From contig NZ_SMOA01000042.1 in assembly GCF_004353985.1 (NCBI RefSeq), forward strand, positions 1 to 36,099: 36,099 nucleotides of DNA, written 5' to 3'. Origin of the DNA: Paracraurococcus ruber. Lineage in GTDB: Bacteria; Pseudomonadota; Alphaproteobacteria; Acetobacterales; Acetobacteraceae. Both the position numbers and the translations under genes were made by a program. Each line of letters begins with the position of its first letter. The stretch's first letter is position 1. The notes beneath the pieces are model-generated. The model was not told the DNA's origin and made no database searches. It worked only from the letters and a program-made list of their open reading frames with translations. Of this stretch, positions 15,603-23,106 are shown in pieces.

Positions 15603-16418
15603 ATGGAGCCGGTCTTCAGCCTGGCGCATCTCACGGTGCTCGACCTGCCGCCGCCCGCGGTGATCCGGGTGGCGGCGGCGGCGGGATGCCGGGCGGCCGG
15701 GCTGCGGCTGCTGCCCGTCGCGCCCGGCGCCGCCGGCTACCCATTGCAGGACGACCCCGCCCTGCTGCGGGAGACGCTGGCGGCCATGGCCGATACCGGG
15801 GTGGCGGTCGCCGACCTGGAGATCGTCATGCTGCGGCCGGACACCCGCGTGGCGGAATTCCTACCGATGCTGGAAGCCGGGGCGCGGCTGGGTGCGAAGC
15901 ATGTGCTGGTGGCCGGCTACGACCCGGAGGAAGCGCGGCTGACCGCAAGCTTCGCCGCCTTCTGCGAGGCGGCGGCGGGCTTCGGCCTGACAGGCGACCT
16001 GGAATTCATGCCCTGGACGGCGGTGCCGGACCTGCCGGCGGCGATCCGCGTGGTGCGCGGCGCGGCGCAGCCCAATGGCGGCGTGCTGGTGGATGCGCTG
16101 CATGTCGACCGGTCCCGCAGCCGGGTGGCGGACTTGGCCGCGGTGCCGCCGGGCTGGCTGCACTACTGGCAACTCTGCGACGCGCCGGCCGAGCGGCCCA
16201 CCACCACCGAGGGCCTGCTGCACACGGCGCGGGCCGAGCGGCTGTTCCCCGGCGAGGGCGGGCTGGACCTGCTGCCGCTGGCGCGGGCGATGCCGCCGGC
16301 GATCCCGGTGAGCCTGGAGATCCCGACGCTGGAATTGGCGAAGACCCTGGGGCCGGAGGCGCGGGCGCGCCGAGCGGTGGACGGAGCCCGGCGGGTGCTG
16401 GCGGCGGCGCGGGGCTGA
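15603..16418 (+). CDS. Sugar-phosphate isomerase/epimerase-like TIM-barrel protein (AP_endonuc_2 fold)
   Basis: A 271-aa protein of the xylose-isomerase-like TIM-barrel superfamily. Candidate metal or substrate residues appear at the expected strand ends: Glu134 (GDLEFMPWT), Asp164 and His167 (VLVDALHVDRS), Gln190/Asp193 (WQLCDAP) and Glu239 (VSLEIPT). The strand order (LEIVML, HVLVAGYD, LEFMPW, VLVDALH, HYWQLCDAP, SLEIPT) fits the fold. Members isomerise or epimerise sugars, dehydrate inosose or dehydroshikimate, or are uncharacterised. The start at 15603 is five bases after the NIPSNAP stop. The pairing with NIPSNAP and with Bug receptors suggests catabolism of an imported polyol or shikimate-type acid; this is inference. 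Confidence 0.82.
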   Translation: MEPVFSLAHLTVLDLPPPAVIRVAAAAGCRAAGLRLLPVAPGAAGYPLQDDPALLRETLAAMADTGVAVADLEIVMLRPDTRVAEFLPMLEAGARLGAKHVLVAGYDPEEARLTASFAAFCEAAAGFGLTGDLEFMPWTAVPDLPAAIRVVRGAAQPNGGVLVDALHVDRSRSRVADLAAVPPGWLHYWQLCDAPAERPTTTEGLLHTARAERLFPGEGGLDLLPLARAMPPAIPVSLEIPTLELAKTLGPEARARRAVDGARRVLAAARG

Positions 16419-16899
16419 GCGCCCGGCCCGGGGCGGGCTGCATTCGCGGTCGCCCGGACAGAAGGCCCTGGTCCATCGCCGGCACGGCATCCCCGCGGGT
16501 TCGGGCGTTCCATGCGGACAGGATCGACCCCGGCAGGCCCGGCGGCGCGGCCCGCCGGAGGTCAGGCCGCGTGCCGCCGGGGCCGGCCTCGGCCGCACGG
16601 TCGGCCAGCCGGGGGCACCCGCCTTCGCCGGTGACCCTCCGCATCGGCCGGCGGGGCCGGGAACCGGGCGCGGGCGGGCATGGACCCGCGGTTGCCCGGC
16701 CCTGCCTCGCAGGGGGGTTGCCCGGATCGGGGGGCGGCGCATGCCGCCGCCTCGCGCGCGCGGCCAGGGCCGGCGGATGCGACAAGACGGCCGATCCCGA
16801 TCGATGGCCTGTCACCGCGCCTGATCTGGCCGGAGCGTAAGCCGCCGGCCACCGAACCGCAGGTTGCCGCTCTCGTTGCCTGCCGGGGACCCCGACCGC
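16419..16899. other. 481-bp spacer without a recognisable gene
   Basis: The sequence is extremely GC-rich and has open frames on both strands, but none carries a recognisable domain, leader or ribosome-binding site. GTTGCCCGG-type words occur twice (near 16690 and 16726). The RND adaptor promoter must lie here, but I cannot pick out -35/-10 boxes. Confidence 0.5.
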
Positions 16900-18111
16900 A
16901 TGCGCATCCGACGCGCCCTGACCGGCGCCTGCCTGACCCTTGCCCTGTTCGCCGGCGGCATCGCCGCCTGGCGGCTCCTGGCCGAGCCGGCCGCAGGCGC
17001 GCCGCGGGAGGCCGGGCAGGACCCGGCCGTCATCGTCACCCTGGCGGCGGCGCAGGCACGCGACGTGCCGGTCTGGCGCAGCGGCCTGGGCAGCGTCCAG
17101 GCCTTCCAGAGCGTGACGATCCGCAGCCGGGTGGATGGCCAGCTGGACCGCGTGGCCTTCACCGAAGGGCAGGATGTGGAGAAGGGCGACCTGCTGGCGG
17201 AGATCGACCCGCGACCCTACCAGGCGGCGCTGGACCAGGCAGTGGCGCAGAAGGCACGGGACGAGGCGCAGCTGGCCAATGCCCGGCTCGACCTGCAGCG
17301 CTATGCCACCCTGGCGCAGACCCAGTTCGCCTCCCGCCAGCAGCTCGACACCCAGCGCGCCACGGTCGCGCAATTCGAGGCGACGGTGCAGGCCGATGCC
17401 GCGGCGATCAACAATGCCCGCACCCAGCTCGGCTACACGCGGATCACGGCGCCGATCGCCGGCCGGCTCGGCGTGCGGCTGGTGGATGCCGGCAACATCG
17501 TCCGCGCCGGTGACCCGACCGGGCTGGTGGTGATCGCGCAGGTGCATCCCATCGCCCTGCTGTTCACCCTGCCGCAGGACGAGCTGGGCGAGGTGCTGCG
17601 CCGGCAGCGGGAGGCCGTGGGCGGGGCGCCGCCCGATGCAACGCCCGGCGCCCCGGCCGAGCCGCCCGCCAATGGCCTGCCGGTGCAGGCGCTGTCGCGC
17701 GACGGCCGCGTGCTGTCGGAAGGACGGCTGCTGCTGGCCGACAACCGCATCGACCCCGGCAGCGGCACCATCCAGCTGAAGGCCGCCTTCGCCAACCGCG
17801 ACGACGCGCTCTGGCCCGGGCAGCTGGTCAGCGCCCGGCTGCTGCTGGAGACGCGGCGGGGCGCCGTCACCGTGCCGCCCGCCGCCGTGCAGCGCGGGCT
17901 GGACGGCCCCTTCGTCTTCGCGCGCATGCAGGACGGCACGGTGGCGCTGCGCAAGGTGCGGCTCGGCCCGCTCTCGGACGGGGTGATGGTGATCGAGGAG
18001 GGGCTGCAGCCTGGGGAGCAGGTGGTGACGGACGGCACGCAGCGCCTGCGCCCCGGCGCGCGGGTGCGCGAAGCCCCGGGCCAGCCCCAGGCGCAGGCGT
18101 CGCGCGGATGA
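16900..18111 (+). CDS. RND efflux membrane-fusion (adaptor) protein, MdtA/AcrA family
   Basis: A 403-aa adaptor. The ATG at 16900 gives MRIRRALTGACLTLALFAGG, a basic start and a single membrane anchor or leader; an earlier TTG at 16864 is less likely. The lipoyl half-motifs are SVTIRSRVDGQLDRVAFTEG and YTRITAPIAGRLGVRLVDAG, flanking an alpha-hairpin with coiled-coil character (about residues 105-180, with DLQRYATLAQTQFASRQQLD). Beta-barrel and membrane-proximal domains follow (VTVPPAAVQRGLDGPFVF). It bridges the inner-membrane RND pump to an outer-membrane channel; no channel gene is in the window. The TGA overlaps the ATG of the pump gene (ATGA), showing coupling. Confidence 0.92.
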   Translation: MRIRRALTGACLTLALFAGGIAAWRLLAEPAAGAPREAGQDPAVIVTLAAAQARDVPVWRSGLGSVQAFQSVTIRSRVDGQLDRVAFTEGQDVEKGDLLAEIDPRPYQAALDQAVAQKARDEAQLANARLDLQRYATLAQTQFASRQQLDTQRATVAQFEATVQADAAAINNARTQLGYTRITAPIAGRLGVRLVDAGNIVRAGDPTGLVVIAQVHPIALLFTLPQDELGEVLRRQREAVGGAPPDATPGAPAEPPANGLPVQALSRDGRVLSEGRLLLADNRIDPGSGTIQLKAAFANRDDALWPGQLVSARLLLETRRGAVTVPPAAVQRGLDGPFVFARMQDGTVALRKVRLGPLSDGVMVIEEGLQPGEQVVTDGTQRLRPGARVREAPGQPQAQASRG

Positions 18112-18830
18112 GCATCTCCGCCCCCTTCATCAGGCGGCCCATCGCCACATCGCTGCTGATGGCGGCCATCGTGCTGCTGGGCATCGTCGGCTACCCGCTG
18201 CTGCCGGTGGCGCCGCTGCCGCAGGTGGAATTCCCCACCATCCAGGTCAGCGTGCAGTATCCGGGCGCCAGCCCGGAGACGATGGCCAGCGCGGTGGCGA
18301 CGCCGCTGGAACGGCAATTCGCCCAGATCCCCGGCGTCAGCCAGATCGTCTCCACCAGCGCGCTGGGCAATACCAGCATCGCGGTGCAATTCGTGCTGTC
18401 CCGCAGCATCGACGCGGCGGCGCAAGACATCCAGACCGCCATCAACCAGGCCGGCGGCCAGCTGCCGCCCGACCTGCCCTCCCCGCCGCTGTATCGCAAG
18501 GTCAACCCGGCCGACCCGCCGGTGGTCATCATCAGCGTCCAGTCGGACATCCTGCCGATCGAGCAGGTGGACGACTATGCCGACACAAGGCTGGCGCAGC
18601 AGCTTTCGCAGATCACCGGCGTCGGCCAGGTGAATATCACCGGGGAGCAGAAGCCGGCCATCCGCATCCGGCTGGACCCGGACCTGGTGGCGGCGCTCGG
18701 CCTCGGGCTGGAAGACGTGCGGACGGTGGTGAACAACGCCACGGTGGACCGCCCCAAGGGCGCCTTCGAGGGACCGCGCCAGGCCTTCGCCGTGCTGGCC
18801 AACGACCAGGTGCTGGCGGCCAAGCGCTGA
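18108..18830 (+). CDS. RND pump, N-terminal part up to the in-frame stop
   Basis: 240 codons from the ATG coupled to the adaptor gene. It carries TM1 (FIRRPIATSLLMAAIVLLGI), the conserved LPQVEFPTIQVSVQYPGASP strand and the first periplasmic porter subdomains (LERQFAQIPGVSQIVSTS; RIRLDPDLVAALGLGLEDVR). A product ending here has one membrane segment and an incomplete porter domain, so it should not transport. Confidence 0.75.
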   Translation: MSISAPFIRRPIATSLLMAAIVLLGIVGYPLLPVAPLPQVEFPTIQVSVQYPGASPETMASAVATPLERQFAQIPGVSQIVSTSALGNTSIAVQFVLSRSIDAAAQDIQTAINQAGGQLPPDLPSPPLYRKVNPADPPVVIISVQSDILPIEQVDDYADTRLAQQLSQITGVGQVNITGEQKPAIRIRLDPDLVAALGLGLEDVRTVVNNATVDRPKGAFEGPRQAFAVLANDQVLAAKR

Positions 18831-18836
18831 GAGGAG

Positions 18837-21251
18837 GTGATCATCGCCTGGCGCAACGGCGCGCCGGTGCGGCTGGGCGATATCGGGCAGGCGGTGGACG
18901 GCGCAGAGAACCGGCTGCTGGCCGCCTGGCAGAACGGCCGGCGCGGCGTGGCGCTGGTGGTGTTCAAGCAGCCCGGCGCCAATGTGGTGGAGGTGGTGGG
19001 CCGCATCCGGGAGGCGCTGCCGAAATTGCGCGCCGCGGTGCCGCCGGCGGTGGACGTGCAGGTCGTCTCCGACCGCACCACCACCATCCGGACCTCGGTC
19101 TCCGACATCGAGACGAGCCTGGCGCTGACCTTCGGCCTGGTGGTGCTGGTGGTGCTGGCCTTCCTGCGGGACTGGCGGGCGACGCTGCCGCCGGCGCTGG
19201 TGGTGGTGGTGGCCGTGCTCGGCACCGTCGCGCTGATGGTCCCGGCCGGATTCAGCCTCGACAACCTCTCGCTCATGGCGCTCGTCATCGCCGTCGGCTT
19301 CGTGGTCGATGACGGCATCGTGGTGCTGGAGAACATCTACCGCCGGGTGGAGGAGGGCGAGGACCCGCGCCGCGCGGCCGAGGAGGGCGCAGCCGAGATC
19401 GGCTTCACCGTCGTCGCCATCAGCGTCTCCCTGATCGCCGTGTTCATCCCGCTGCTGCTGATGGGCGCGGTGGTGGGGCGGCTGTTCCGTGAATTCGCCC
19501 TGGTGGTCACCGGCACCATCCTGCTCTCGGTCTTCGTCTCGCTGACGCTGGTGCCGACGCTGTCGGCGCGGCTGCTGCGGCGGCGGGCGGCGCAGCGGCG
19601 GCGGCCGGGCCTGCTGGGGTGGCTGGACCGCGGGCTGGAGGCGGCCTTCGCGCGGCTGGACGCGGGCTATGCCCGGGCGCTGGACCTCGCCCTGCGCCGC
19701 CGCGGGCTGATGCTGGGCGTCTTCGCCGCGACCCTGGCCGCGACCGTCGGGCTCTACATCCTCATCCCCAAGGGCTTCTTCCCGCAGCAGGACACCGGCT
19801 TCATCACCGGCACGGCGGAGGCGGCGCCCGACACCTCCTTCGCCGCCATGTCGGAGAAGCAGGTGGCGCTGATGGAGATCATCCGCGCCGACCCGGCGGT
19901 GGCGAATGTGCTGGCCACGGCGGGCGCGACCGGCGGCACCCAGACCTCCAACACCGGCCGCTTCTTCATCGACCTGAAGCCGCACCGCCACCGCGACGCG
20001 ACGGCGGGCGAGGTGATCGCCCGGCTGCGGGCGAAGCTGCAGCAGGTGCCGGGCGTCACGCTGTACCTGCAGGCGGCGCAGGACATCAACCTCTCCGCCC
20101 GCGGGTCGCGCACCCAGTACCAGTACGTGCTGCGCGACCCGGACCTCGAGGAGCTGAACGCCTGGGCGCCGCGCATGCTGGAGCGGATGCGCGGCATGCC
20201 GCAGCTGACCGACGTGGCGACGGACCAGCAGCCGGGCGGCCCCACCGCGAAGCTGACCATCGACCGCGACCTGGCGGCGCGCTTCGGCATCCAGCCGCGG
20301 CTGATCGACGACACGCTGGCCGACGCCTTCGGCCAGCGCGTGGTGGCGCAGTGGTTCACCCAGCTCACCTACTACCGCGTCATCATGGAGCTGGACCCGG
20401 CGCTGCAGGCCGACCCGCAGGCGGTGCTGAAGCGGCTGTACCTGCAATCGCCGGTGACCGGGCAGCGGGTGCCGCTCTCCACCTTCGTCACGGTGGACAC
20501 CTCCGGCACCGCCTATCTCTCCATCAGCCACCTCAACCAGTTCCCGGCGGTGACGCTGTCCTTCAACCTGGCGCCCGGCGTGTCGCTGGGAGAGGCGACG
20601 CAGGCGATCGAGCAGGCGCGGGAGGCGTTGGGCGCGCCGGCCTCCGTGCAGGGCGTGTTCCAGGGCAATGCGCAGGCCTTCTACGCGGCGCTGGCCAACC
20701 AGCCCTACCTGATCGCGGCGGCGATCGTCGCGGTCTACATCATCCTCGGCATGCTCTACGAGAGCTATGTCCACCCGCTGACCATCCTCTCGACGCTGCC
20801 CTCGGCCGGGCTGGGGGCGCTGGTCTCGCTCTGGCTGCTCGGCTTCGGCCTCGACGTCATGGGACTGATCGGCATCATCCTGCTGATCGGCATCGTGAAG
20901 AAGAACGGCATCATGCTGGTGGATTTCGCGCTGCAGGCGCAGCGCCAGCGCGGCGCCGGCGCGGTTGAGGCGATCCGCGAGGCCTGCCTGAAGCGCTTCC
21001 GCCCCATCCTGATGACGACCATGGCGGCGGTGCTGGGCGCGGTGCCGCTGGCGCTCGGCATCGGCACGGGGGCGGAGCTGCGGCAGCCGCTGGGCATCGC
21101 CATGATCGGCGGGCTGCTGGTCAGCCAGGTGCTGACGCTGTTCACCACGCCGGTGGTGTTCATCGCGCTGGGCCGGCTGGCGGAGCGGCGGCCGCGCGCC
21201 CGGGCGCAGGCCGCGCCGCCGGACGGCGCGCGGGCGGCGGGGGCGGATTAG
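18837..21251 (+). CDS. RND pump, C-terminal part after the in-frame stop
   Basis: 804 codons from a GTG at 18837, two codons after the TGA. It contains the rest of the pump: membrane helices 2-12, the proton-relay Asp pair in VGFVVDDGIVVLEN, the essential Lys in GIVKKNGIMLVDFALQ, and the second porter half (PKGFFPQQDTGFITGTAEA). AGGAG abuts the GTG with no spacing, so restart there would be inefficient. Without TM1 and the first porter parts it is unlikely to work alone; if both parts are made they might complement, which is speculation. A hairpin follows at 21259. Confidence 0.75.
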   Translation: MIIAWRNGAPVRLGDIGQAVDGAENRLLAAWQNGRRGVALVVFKQPGANVVEVVGRIREALPKLRAAVPPAVDVQVVSDRTTTIRTSVSDIETSLALTFGLVVLVVLAFLRDWRATLPPALVVVVAVLGTVALMVPAGFSLDNLSLMALVIAVGFVVDDGIVVLENIYRRVEEGEDPRRAAEEGAAEIGFTVVAISVSLIAVFIPLLLMGAVVGRLFREFALVVTGTILLSVFVSLTLVPTLSARLLRRRAAQRRRPGLLGWLDRGLEAAFARLDAGYARALDLALRRRGLMLGVFAATLAATVGLYILIPKGFFPQQDTGFITGTAEAAPDTSFAAMSEKQVALMEIIRADPAVANVLATAGATGGTQTSNTGRFFIDLKPHRHRDATAGEVIARLRAKLQQVPGVTLYLQAAQDINLSARGSRTQYQYVLRDPDLEELNAWAPRMLERMRGMPQLTDVATDQQPGGPTAKLTIDRDLAARFGIQPRLIDDTLADAFGQRVVAQWFTQLTYYRVIMELDPALQADPQAVLKRLYLQSPVTGQRVPLSTFVTVDTSGTAYLSISHLNQFPAVTLSFNLAPGVSLGEATQAIEQAREALGAPASVQGVFQGNAQAFYAALANQPYLIAAAIVAVYIILGMLYESYVHPLTILSTLPSAGLGALVSLWLLGFGLDVMGLIGIILLIGIVKKNGIMLVDFALQAQRQRGAGAVEAIREACLKRFRPILMTTMAAVLGAVPLALGIGTGAELRQPLGIAMIGGLLVSQVLTLFTTPVVFIALGRLAERRPRARAQAAPPDGARAAGAD

Positions 21252-21258
21252 GACGGAT

Positions 21259-21286
21259 CCCGCTCAGGTGGAATCACCCGAGCGGG
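21259..21286. terminator. Hairpin after the RND pump gene
   Basis: CCCGCTC pairs with GAGCGGG (21259-21265, 21280-21286); after one mismatch GGTG pairs with CACC, closing over a short GAAT-type loop. It begins eight bases after the TAG, between the pump gene and the converging MmcQ gene. Confidence 0.55.
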
Positions 21287-21314
21287 CGAAGATGCCCGTA
21301 GGGTCAGATGACGA

Positions 21315-21352
21315 GAGCGGTTGCCGTGAGCCATGGCGAACGGAAACCGCTC
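21315..21352. repeat. 38-bp nearly perfect palindrome
   Basis: GAGCGGTT (21315-21322) pairs with AACCGCTC (21345-21352), CCGT with ACGG inside, and GCCATGGC is the centre; 16 of 19 positions pair. It lies in the 244-bp gap between converging genes, 29 bases after the terminator hairpin. It could be a second terminator, a protein site or a REP-like unit. Confidence 0.65.
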
Positions 21353-21495
21353 CCTGGCGGATCGTCGAGGGACGTGGCCGCCGCGACCCGTGCCTCCGTC
21401 CCGACGAGACGATGGTGCAGCGGCGCGGCGTCCATGTCCGAAGGCAGGCCGCCGCGGGACGGATCGCGGCACGCCGTGCCGCCGGGGTCACCGGG

Positions 21496-21867
21496 TCAGG
21501 TGGATCGGCTGCCCGGCAGGTCGTCGGCGGCCTCGTCCAGCGCCTTCGCCAGCCGCTTCGGCGCCACATTGCGCCAGGCGGCCGCCAGCGCATCCTGCAG
21601 CATCTCGGCCTCCACGGTGCCGGGCGCCAGCCGCGTCCATCCCTGACGGCCCCAGCCGCCCGCAACGGGCGCGAAGAGCGCGGGCCATTCCGCCACGCGC
21701 AGCGCCTGCTGCTCCGGCCGGAATTTCAGCACCACCGCGCCATCGGCATGCAGCGTGGCGAAGATCTTCCCGCCGACGCGGAAATCCGCCTTGCCCATAT
21801 GCGCGCCCGCCTCGGCGCCGGGCAGCGCGAGGGCGAGGCGGCGGACATCCTCGGGACCCAGGCTCAT
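21496..21867 (-). CDS. MmcQ/YjbR family protein
   Basis: A 123-aa protein with the MmcQ/YjbR (CyaY-like) fold pattern: EDVRRLALALPGAEAGAHMG at the start, DFRVGGKIFATLHADGAVVL, and near the C-terminus WTRLAPGTVEAEMLQDALAA followed by AWRNVAPKRLAKAL. Members are described as possible DNA-binding proteins, but their role is not established. It ends an overlapping minus-strand unit: TusA-like, then histone-deacetylase-like, then this gene after seven bases. Confidence 0.85.
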   Translation of the reverse strand: MSLGPEDVRRLALALPGAEAGAHMGKADFRVGGKIFATLHADGAVVLKFRPEQQALRVAEWPALFAPVAGGWGRQGWTRLAPGTVEAEMLQDALAAAWRNVAPKRLAKALDEAADDLPGSRST

Positions 21868-21874
21868 CCGCGCC

Positions 21875-22804
21875 TCAGGCCCGCATCAGCACCCGCACAT
21901 GCGCCGCCGTGCTGTGCGCCAGCGCATCCAGGTCGTAGCCGCCTTCCAGCAGGCTGACGACCTTGCCGCGGCAGTGCTTCTCGGCGATGGCGCAGAGCTC
22001 GGCGGTCAGCCAGGCGAAATCCGGCTCCCGCACCCGCAATTGCGCCAGCGGGTCGCGGGCATGCGCATCGAACCCGGCCGAGATGACGACGAGGTCCGGC
22101 GCGAAGGCCTGCACCGCCGGCAGCAGGATGTCGGCCCAGGCGGCGCGGAAGGCGGCGCCATCGGCGCCCGGCGGCAGGGTGGCGTTGAAGACGTTGCCCA
22201 CCCCCTTCTCCCGCACATCGCCGGTGCCGGGATAGAGCGGCCATTGGTGGGAGGAGGCGTAGAGGATGCTGGCATCCCCCTCCACGCAGGCCTGGCTGCC
22301 ATTGCCGTGATGGACGTCGAAGTCGATGATCGCCACGCGCGCCGCGCCGTGCTGCGCCTGGGCATGCCGCGCCGCCACCACCGCATTGGCGAAGAAGCAG
22401 AAGCCCATGGGGCGCGACGGTTCGGCATGGTGGCCGGGCGGCCGGGTGGCGCAGAAGGCGCGCCGCACCTCCCCCGCCATCACCGCATCGGTCGCCGCCA
22501 CCGCGGCGCCGGCGGCGCGCAGCGCGGCCTCGGCGCTGCCATGGCTCATGATGGTGTCGGCATCCAGCGGCACGCTCTCCCCCGCCGCGGGCCGGATGCC
22601 GAGGATGGCGTCCACATAGTTGCGCGGATGCACCCGGCAGAGCTGCTCCACCGTCGCTTCCGGGGCCTCGTCCCGGATCAGATCGGAAAAATCCTCCTGG
22701 TCCAGGGCCTTCAGCACGGCGCGCAGCCGGTCCGGGCATTCCGGGTGGAAGTCGCCGGGGTCGTGCAGCAGGCAGGCCCGGTGGGTCAGCAGCAGCGTGC
22801 TCAT
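21875..22804 (-). CDS. Histone deacetylase-family amidohydrolase (acetylpolyamine amidohydrolase/AcuC-like)
   Basis: A 309-aa zinc amidohydrolase. The active site is intact: the His pair in RPPGHHAE (125-126), zinc ligands Asp163 and His165 in DFDVHHGNG, Asp246 in SAGFDAHARDPL, and the catalytic Tyr290 in LEGGYDL. Bacterial members deacetylate acetylated polyamines, lysines or small amides; no bacterial histone is implied. Length is normal and no signal peptide is present. Its ATG overlaps the stop of the TusA-like gene (ATGA), and MmcQ follows after seven bases. Confidence 0.93.
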   Translation of the reverse strand: MSTLLLTHRACLLHDPGDFHPECPDRLRAVLKALDQEDFSDLIRDEAPEATVEQLCRVHPRNYVDAILGIRPAAGESVPLDADTIMSHGSAEAALRAAGAAVAATDAVMAGEVRRAFCATRPPGHHAEPSRPMGFCFFANAVVAARHAQAQHGAARVAIIDFDVHHGNGSQACVEGDASILYASSHQWPLYPGTGDVREKGVGNVFNATLPPGADGAAFRAAWADILLPAVQAFAPDLVVISAGFDAHARDPLAQLRVREPDFAWLTAELCAIAEKHCRGKVVSLLEGGYDLDALAHSTAAHVRVLMRA

Positions 22805-23031
22805 GCGGGCCTCTTCTGCAGGACGAAGCGGTAGATGCCCGCTTCCTCGGTGGAGGCGACCAGTTCATGCCCGGTCTCGGCGCAGAACGCGGAAAAATCC
22901 TTCACGCTGGCGGGATCGGTGGCGAGGACGGTGAGGCGCGCGCCCGCCGGCAGGCCGCGCAGCGCCTTGTTGGCCTTCAGCACGGGCAGCGGGCAGGTCA
23001 GGCCCTGCACATCGAGGAGCGTGTCCGACAT
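22801..23031 (-). CDS. TusA/SirA-family sulfurtransferase-like protein
   Basis: A 76-aa protein hidden inside a much longer open frame. It begins MSDTLLDVQGLTCPLPVLKA, with Cys13 in the CPLPVLK motif that carries the persulfide in TusA proteins, and ends with the usual two-layer alpha/beta fold (LTVLATDPASVKDFSAFC, then ELVASTEEAGIYRFVLQKR). The ATG at 23031 is preceded only by a weak GGA. TusA-like proteins relay sulfur for tRNA thiolation, molybdenum cofactor or dissimilatory sulfur routes. Its stop overlaps the start of the deacetylase gene. It diverges from the ROK gene across 75 bases. Confidence 0.88.
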   Translation of the reverse strand: MSDTLLDVQGLTCPLPVLKANKALRGLPAGARLTVLATDPASVKDFSAFCAETGHELVASTEEAGIYRFVLQKRPA

Positions 23032-23106
23032 TCCGGCAAGTCCAGCACCCGGGCCCGGCCGCCGCAAGGCTTGCGGCGGGGGCGGCCCGCCCGCACCTTG
23101 CCGGAC

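Larger units (their letters stand above)
18108..21251 (+). pseudogene. RND efflux pump (MdtB/MdtC-like) split by an in-frame TGA
   Basis: One continuous frame of 1,048 codons encodes a full-length RND permease, except for TGA at 18828-18830 (codon 241). Both sides are in the same frame with no indel: LANDQVLAAKR, stop, EEVIIAWRNGAPVRL. As I recall the family, this junction in intact pumps reads NDQLL-x4-Y/W-R-x-LIIAY, and counting the TGA as one residue keeps the spacing exact, so TGG to TGA (Trp to stop) is the simplest history. Total length fits the family (about 1,030-1,050 aa). Options are a recent nonsense mutation, a base-calling error or readthrough; I rate the first two highest. Confidence 0.7.

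Noticed and set aside
16562-16852. 96-aa minus-strand frame in the 481-bp spacer before the RND adaptor gene
   Set aside because: Arg/Ala/Pro-rich, no ribosome-binding site and no recognisable fold; looks like open GC-rich spacer.
18828-18830. Selenocysteine or other programmed recoding at the RND TGA
   Set aside because: RND pumps are not selenoproteins, the position is aromatic in relatives rather than Cys, and no convincing SECIS-like hairpin with a conserved loop was seen just downstream.
21875-22804. Histone-deacetylase homolog as part of an antiphage or chromatin system
   Set aside because: Bacterial members are common housekeeping or metabolic amidohydrolases, and no defence-type neighbours are present.
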